Assembly (NCBI GenBank): GCA_011041825.1
Contig: DRAO01000232.1
Coordinates: forward strand, 1 to 17,416
DNA length: 17,416 bases
Direction of reading: 5' to 3'
Source of the DNA: Chloroflexota bacterium
Lineage (GTDB): Bacteria; Chloroflexota; Anaerolineae; SpSt-600
The notes under the pieces are model-generated. The model was not told where the DNA came from and searched no databases. It saw nothing but the letters and a program-made list of their open reading frames with translations. Numbering within the stretch: the stretch's first letter is position 1; every line of letters begins with the position of its first letter. The position numbers and the translations under genes are program-made. Of the stretch, positions 15,366 to 17,416 are shown in pieces.

Positions 15366-15603
15366 ACCCTCTTTCTGGTTCAAAAGGGGTTAACGCATAA
15401 CCACCTTCCCCATCGGGTTGGAGTTTCCTGATGCGGAGTTCAGCCTCCTCCAGGAGTTTTTCACAGAATTGAGCCAGCTTAACCCCCTCCTCATAAAGGG
15501 CTATCGAGTCATCTAAAGAGAGGTCGCCTTCTTCAAGGCGTCTTACAATCTCTTCGAGCTTGTGATAAGCTTGCTCAAAGGAGAGGGATTCTGCGTTCCC
15601 CAT
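15358..15603 (-). CDS. xseB: Exodeoxyribonuclease VII small subunit
   Basis: XseB binds several-fold to XseA to form ExoVII, which degrades single-stranded DNA to oligonucleotides. The 81-residue length and the sequence LSFEQAYHKLEEIVRRLEEGDLSLDDSIALYEEGVKLAQFCEKLLEEAELRI are characteristic: two antiparallel helices with the conserved LE.G.LSLD...Y.EG pattern. AGAGGAG just upstream overlaps the end of the CpXC gene, 12 bp away, so it is expressed with it. The usual neighbour xseA is not in the window, so the large subunit must be encoded elsewhere or be missing. Confidence 0.94.
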   Translation of the reverse strand: MGNAESLSFEQAYHKLEEIVRRLEEGDLSLDDSIALYEEGVKLAQFCEKLLEEAELRIRKLQPDGEGGYALTPFEPERGYE

Positions 15604-15615
15604 CGCTTCTCCTCT

Positions 15616-16896
15616 CTATGTCACCATTGCCTGAGCTTGCCTCTGCACCTCCGCCAGATGCCTGGCAGCCTCCAGATAGCCCTGTTCATCCAGGTCGTGA
15701 ACCAGTGCTCCCATAAGCTCCACCAGTTCCTGATCCACCAAGGGGGCATTTTCTTCGAGCAGGCGCCGGGTTTCCTCTGGGTAGGAGGCGTCCATAAGCT
15801 CATTGATGAGCCTGAGCTGGGGGGGAGCCTTTTCCCGCATTATGTCCACGGCTATATCGGCTAGGGAAGCCAACTCCTTTGCCATTTCCTCATCGCCCTG
15901 GATCTGAGCCCACTGGAGGTTGGCAGAGAGCAAGCTCAGGAAAGTCATATCAATTTCGTCGGCCTTTTCCCTGAGCGATTTCTGGCGGTCTTCGCTCTCC
16001 CATATCTCCTTGAGCAATCGAGTAGCCTTGTCCAAGGCGGCACGGGCTTCGGCATCTTGCCGGGCCGTGATGTCCAGCACCTTATCCCTGAGCTCCCGAA
16101 GCTTTTGGGCTTCCTCAGCCTTCCCCTCAGCCTCCTCTTCATCTATGCGCTCGGCCATAATCTGATAGAACTTATAATCTATCAGCGGTCTGGTTTGAGC
16201 TACGATGGCTTCCAGTTCCTCATCCCCAGATTTCAGCATTGTTTCCATCAAGCTCTTGCGAGTTTCCCTTTCCTTAGCGGCCAGGAAATCCCCTATCTTC
16301 TCTTGCAACCTGGTGAGTTGTGCGGAAAGTTCCTTCTGCCCTTGGGAAGATGTCTCCCTAATGAAGCCCCCCAGAATCCGGAAGAACAGAGGATCCAGCA
16401 AAGGCGCATTGTTTTCTAGGATTTCCTTCCACTTTTCTTCGGGGGAGGAGAGAAGGGCTTCCAAGAGGCCCAGGCGTAATTCTTGGGCCATAATTTCCTC
16501 AAAGGATATGCCTTCAGCCTTAAGGATTTCCTCGATGAAACTCTTGCGGGTGATGAAGACCTTAGGCTGGAAGATGTAAGCCTTTTTCTCCTCAGGGGGC
16601 AGGGATTTCAAGAGCCGATTGGTCAGGTCACCGATAATCCTCTGGCGCTCGAGGTCATTGCCTCCGATTTCGGTAGGGAGGTAAATCAGGGCTTGTTCCT
16701 TATCGGGGTTGAAGTAAAGCACCGGGGCATTAACCGCTCCGCTGGTTCCACAGGAGGGGCATATCACCAGGTTCAAGCGGCCTCGTATGAGCAGCTCCTT
16801 CAGCACAGGGTTGCGTTTGGCATCTACGATGTTGTAGAGGGTAGCAGTGAACCGCTGCTTACAATTGGGGCAGGTTATTAACACATTTTGTGGCAT
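15616..16896 (-). CDS. CpXC zinc-ribbon protein with helical repeats
   Basis: The N-terminus matches the CpXC domain: TCPNC (C9, C12) and ICPSCG (C46, C49) form a four-Cys zinc site, followed by a mixed region to about residue 120 (NAPVLYFNPDKEQALIYLP). The remaining 300 residues are helical, acidic and repetitive. Related units appear around residues 156-204 (NNAPLLDPLFFRIL), 228-276 (TRPLIDYKFYQIM), a weaker one about 316-352 (SLLSANLQW) and 376-424 (NAPLVDQELVELM), each followed by a charged G-containing turn and an L..L-rich helix. Function is unknown; a scaffold or interaction role is plausible. AAAGGAGA (- strand) precedes ATG 16896, and a near-consensus promoter lies 38 bp further up. 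It heads the operon with xseB and the YuiD-like gene. Confidence 0.85.
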   Translation of the reverse strand: MPQNVLITCPNCKQRFTATLYNIVDAKRNPVLKELLIRGRLNLVICPSCGTSGAVNAPVLYFNPDKEQALIYLPTEIGGNDLERQRIIGDLTNRLLKSLPPEEKKAYIFQPKVFITRKSFIEEILKAEGISFEEIMAQELRLGLLEALLSSPEEKWKEILENNAPLLDPLFFRILGGFIRETSSQGQKELSAQLTRLQEKIGDFLAAKERETRKSLMETMLKSGDEELEAIVAQTRPLIDYKFYQIMAERIDEEEAEGKAEEAQKLRELRDKVLDITARQDAEARAALDKATRLLKEIWESEDRQKSLREKADEIDMTFLSLLSANLQWAQIQGDEEMAKELASLADIAVDIMREKAPPQLRLINELMDASYPEETRRLLEENAPLVDQELVELMGALVHDLDEQGYLEAARHLAEVQRQAQAMVT

Positions 16897-16933
16897 TTAT
16901 TTTCTCCTTTAAGGGATTAAACCTAACGTCACC

Positions 16934-16962
16934 ATTCTACCAGATTCAAGGGCCTTTGTCAA
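16934..16962 (-). promoter_or_regulatory. Near-consensus sigma70 promoter for the CpXC-xseB-yuiD operon
   Basis: On the - strand TTGACA (complement at 16957-16962) and TAGAAT (complement at 16934-16939) are exactly 17 bp apart. Transcription would start near 16927, about 30 bases before the start codon at 16896. Confidence 0.75.
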
Positions 16963-16993
16963 AAACTGGCTGCCTCTTCGCCTCGAGGGTGTT

Positions 16994-17027
16994 GAAAAAC
17001 TCCGGGGTTAAACCTGCCCCAGGAGTT
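16994..17027 (-). terminator. Intrinsic-terminator-like hairpin on the - strand
   Basis: Read on the - strand, AACTCC-T-GGGG pairs with CCCC-GGAGTT (ten bp, one bulge, nine-base loop) and runs straight into TTTTTC. It could block transcripts entering the CpXC operon from the right. The T-run is also the left end of the inverted-repeat pair of the MITE-like segment. Confidence 0.55.
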
Positions 17028-17052
17028 GGGGAGGAAAAAGGGTAGTGATTTC

Positions 17053-17079
17053 TTGCACGGCGGCGAAGCCGCCGTGCAA
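17053..17079. repeat. Perfect GCGAAGC-centred palindrome (copy 3)
   Basis: TTGCACGGCGGC (17053-17064) and GCCGCCGTGCAA (17068-17079) are exactly complementary around GAA. Compared with copy 1 (216-260), two stem pairs change from A-T to G-C on both arms, so the pairing is kept while the sequence changes. It lies inside the MITE-like segment. Confidence 0.85.
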
Positions 17080-17180
17080 CAAAATAGCCTCAAAAAGCCT
17101 TTTTAACCTCCCTTGAGCGAAGGATGCTCATCAAACAAAATGAGAAAAGCACTTTTTCAACACCTTCTCAATCCATCAGG

Positions 17181-17209
17181 TTGACAGCTTCACCTTACTC
17201 GGGTATAAT
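17181..17209 (+). promoter_or_regulatory. Exact consensus sigma70 promoter
   Basis: TTGACA (17181-17186) and TATAAT (17204-17209) are separated by exactly 17 bp, a full match to the housekeeping consensus. Transcription would start near 17216. It points to the right, towards the Shine-Dalgarno site at 17392, and begins just outside the MITE-like segment. Confidence 0.85.
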
Positions 17210-17242
17210 CAAATATACTTAAAATCTTCGCTCTTTCTCTTC

Positions 17243-17263
17243 GGTGGTAGCAAAGTTGCTATC
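17243..17263 (+). repeat. GCAAAGT-centred hairpin with G-U pairs (copy 4)
   Basis: GGTGGTAGC (17243-17251) faces GTTGCTATC (17255-17263) around AAA. Nine pairs form only if four G-U wobbles are allowed, which points to pairing in RNA of the + strand. It lies in the predicted leader transcript. Confidence 0.5.
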
Positions 17264-17303
17264 AAAGCCCCCCTTCTCTTGGAGAATAGAGGAGCGTTTT
17301 CCT

Positions 17304-17322
17304 CGGCTTCGCTGCCGTACAA
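17304..17322 (-). repeat. Degenerate GCGAAGC-family copy (copy 5)
   Basis: The right arm GCTGCCGTACAA (17311-17322) closely matches the right arm of copies 1 and 3, and the - strand centre reads GCGAAGC. The left arm has diverged, leaving only CGGC (17304-17307) able to pair. Confidence 0.45.
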
Positions 17323-17391
17323 GGAAATACCCTTAAAAAGTCCCTCTAGTCCACTTGGGTAAGTGGAAGCCTTTGACAATATCTCATTGAT

Positions 17392-17401
17392 AAGGAGGTG
17401 A
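17392..17401 (+). promoter_or_regulatory. Full-length Shine-Dalgarno sequence at the window end
   Basis: AAGGAGGTGA is complementary to the whole anti-Shine-Dalgarno end of bacterial 16S rRNA. ATG 17401 is only two bases after GGAGG, the same tight geometry as at manC, so the true start could lie beyond the window. Confidence 0.65.
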
Positions 17402-17416
17402 TGCCCAGGATACAGA
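17401..17416 (+). CDS. Possible start of a truncated gene
   Basis: The frame from ATG 17401 gives only MPRIQ before the window ends. The Shine-Dalgarno site and upstream promoter argue that a gene begins here or a few bases further on. Its identity cannot be judged. Confidence 0.3.

Larger units (their letters stand above)
16988..17164. mobile_element. MITE-like segment bounded by 12-bp terminal inverted repeats
   Basis: GGTGTTGAAAAA (16988-16999) and its exact complement TTTTTCAACACC (17153-17164) bound 177 bp that encode nothing. The interior holds a strong hairpin at 16998-17027, the GCGAAGC palindrome at 17053-17079 near its centre, and a GAGC/GCTC hairpin near 17115-17129. A short length, matched ends, no ORF and internal palindromes are typical of a miniature element, but I see no convincing target duplication in the flanks. 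The ends could alternatively be parts of unrelated hairpins. Confidence 0.4.
17210..17391 (+). other. Structured, non-coding leader (about 180 nt)
   Basis: Between the consensus promoter and the Shine-Dalgarno site there is no usable ORF. Several hairpins can form: the palindrome at 17243-17263, TTCTC/GAGAA near 17275-17286, the TTCCT/AGGAA-flanked hairpin around 17299-17325, and CCACTT-GGGT-AAGTGG at 17351-17366. It may be a regulatory 5' leader or a small RNA. I cannot match it to a known riboswitch class. Confidence 0.45.

Noticed and set aside
16975..17175. Target-site duplication flanking the MITE-like segment
   Set aside because: The bases just outside the two ends (CCTCGAG and TTCTCAA) do not form a convincing direct repeat.
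17392..17416. 3' end of a 16S rRNA gene on the - strand
   Set aside because: AAGGAGGTGAT matches the complement of the 16S end, but the following bases (GCCCAGG) do not fit 16S rRNA; it is a Shine-Dalgarno site.

Overview
The window looks like a chromosomal segment of a bacterium of the phylum Chloroflexota, probably Anaerolineae-like. The clues are a topoisomerase I carrying an N-terminal zinc ribbon of the DUF5679 type, a repeat-bearing CpXC zinc-ribbon protein, a GT-39-like membrane protein with a C-terminal beta-rich domain, and S16/KhpA/RimM protein sequences. This assignment comes from family recognition, not from a search. The housekeeping genes are GC-rich (hand count at 9481-9540: 41 of 60 bases). 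There are no tRNA, rRNA, CRISPR or transposase genes.

Left part (1-4326, + strand). The 3' end of ffh is followed by a perfect 21-bp-stem palindrome. Next come three tightly packed, clearly AT-richer genes: a small membrane protein, a membrane-anchored FHA protein and a soluble Ser/Thr kinase. A MenA-like UbiA prenyltransferase is coupled to the kinase by a 1-nt overlap. The usual ffh neighbourhood then resumes with rpsP, khpA and rimM. The signalling cassette therefore sits inside a translation/secretion gene run.

Middle part (4327-12771, + strand). dprA has its own sigma70-type promoter. It is followed by a coupled pair, mannose-1-phosphate guanylyltransferase (manC) and a GT-39-like membrane protein, then topA and the lipid II flippase gene murJ. 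The manC pair separates dprA from topA, which are often neighbours in bacteria.

Right part (12745-16896). A DUF3307 membrane protein gene on the - strand overlaps murJ tail to tail and has a promoter with a perfect -10. A HlyD/MacA-type adaptor (+) has no pump gene beside it. A compact - strand operon, CpXC protein then xseB then a YuiD-type divergent PAP2 protein, runs from a near-consensus promoter and ends against the adaptor gene with a 17-bp overlap.

Right edge (16897-17416). This 520-bp stretch has no complete gene but is dense in structure. It holds the CpXC promoter, a 177-bp MITE-like segment bounded by 12-bp inverted repeats, a - strand terminator-like hairpin, three copies of a palindrome centred on GCRAAGC or a near match, an exact TTGACA-17-TATAAT promoter, a structured leader of about 180 nt, and a full-length Shine-Dalgarno sequence at the window end. 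The palindrome family also occurs at 216-260 and 13551-13575. This dispersed family and the structured right-edge region are the most unusual parts of the window.
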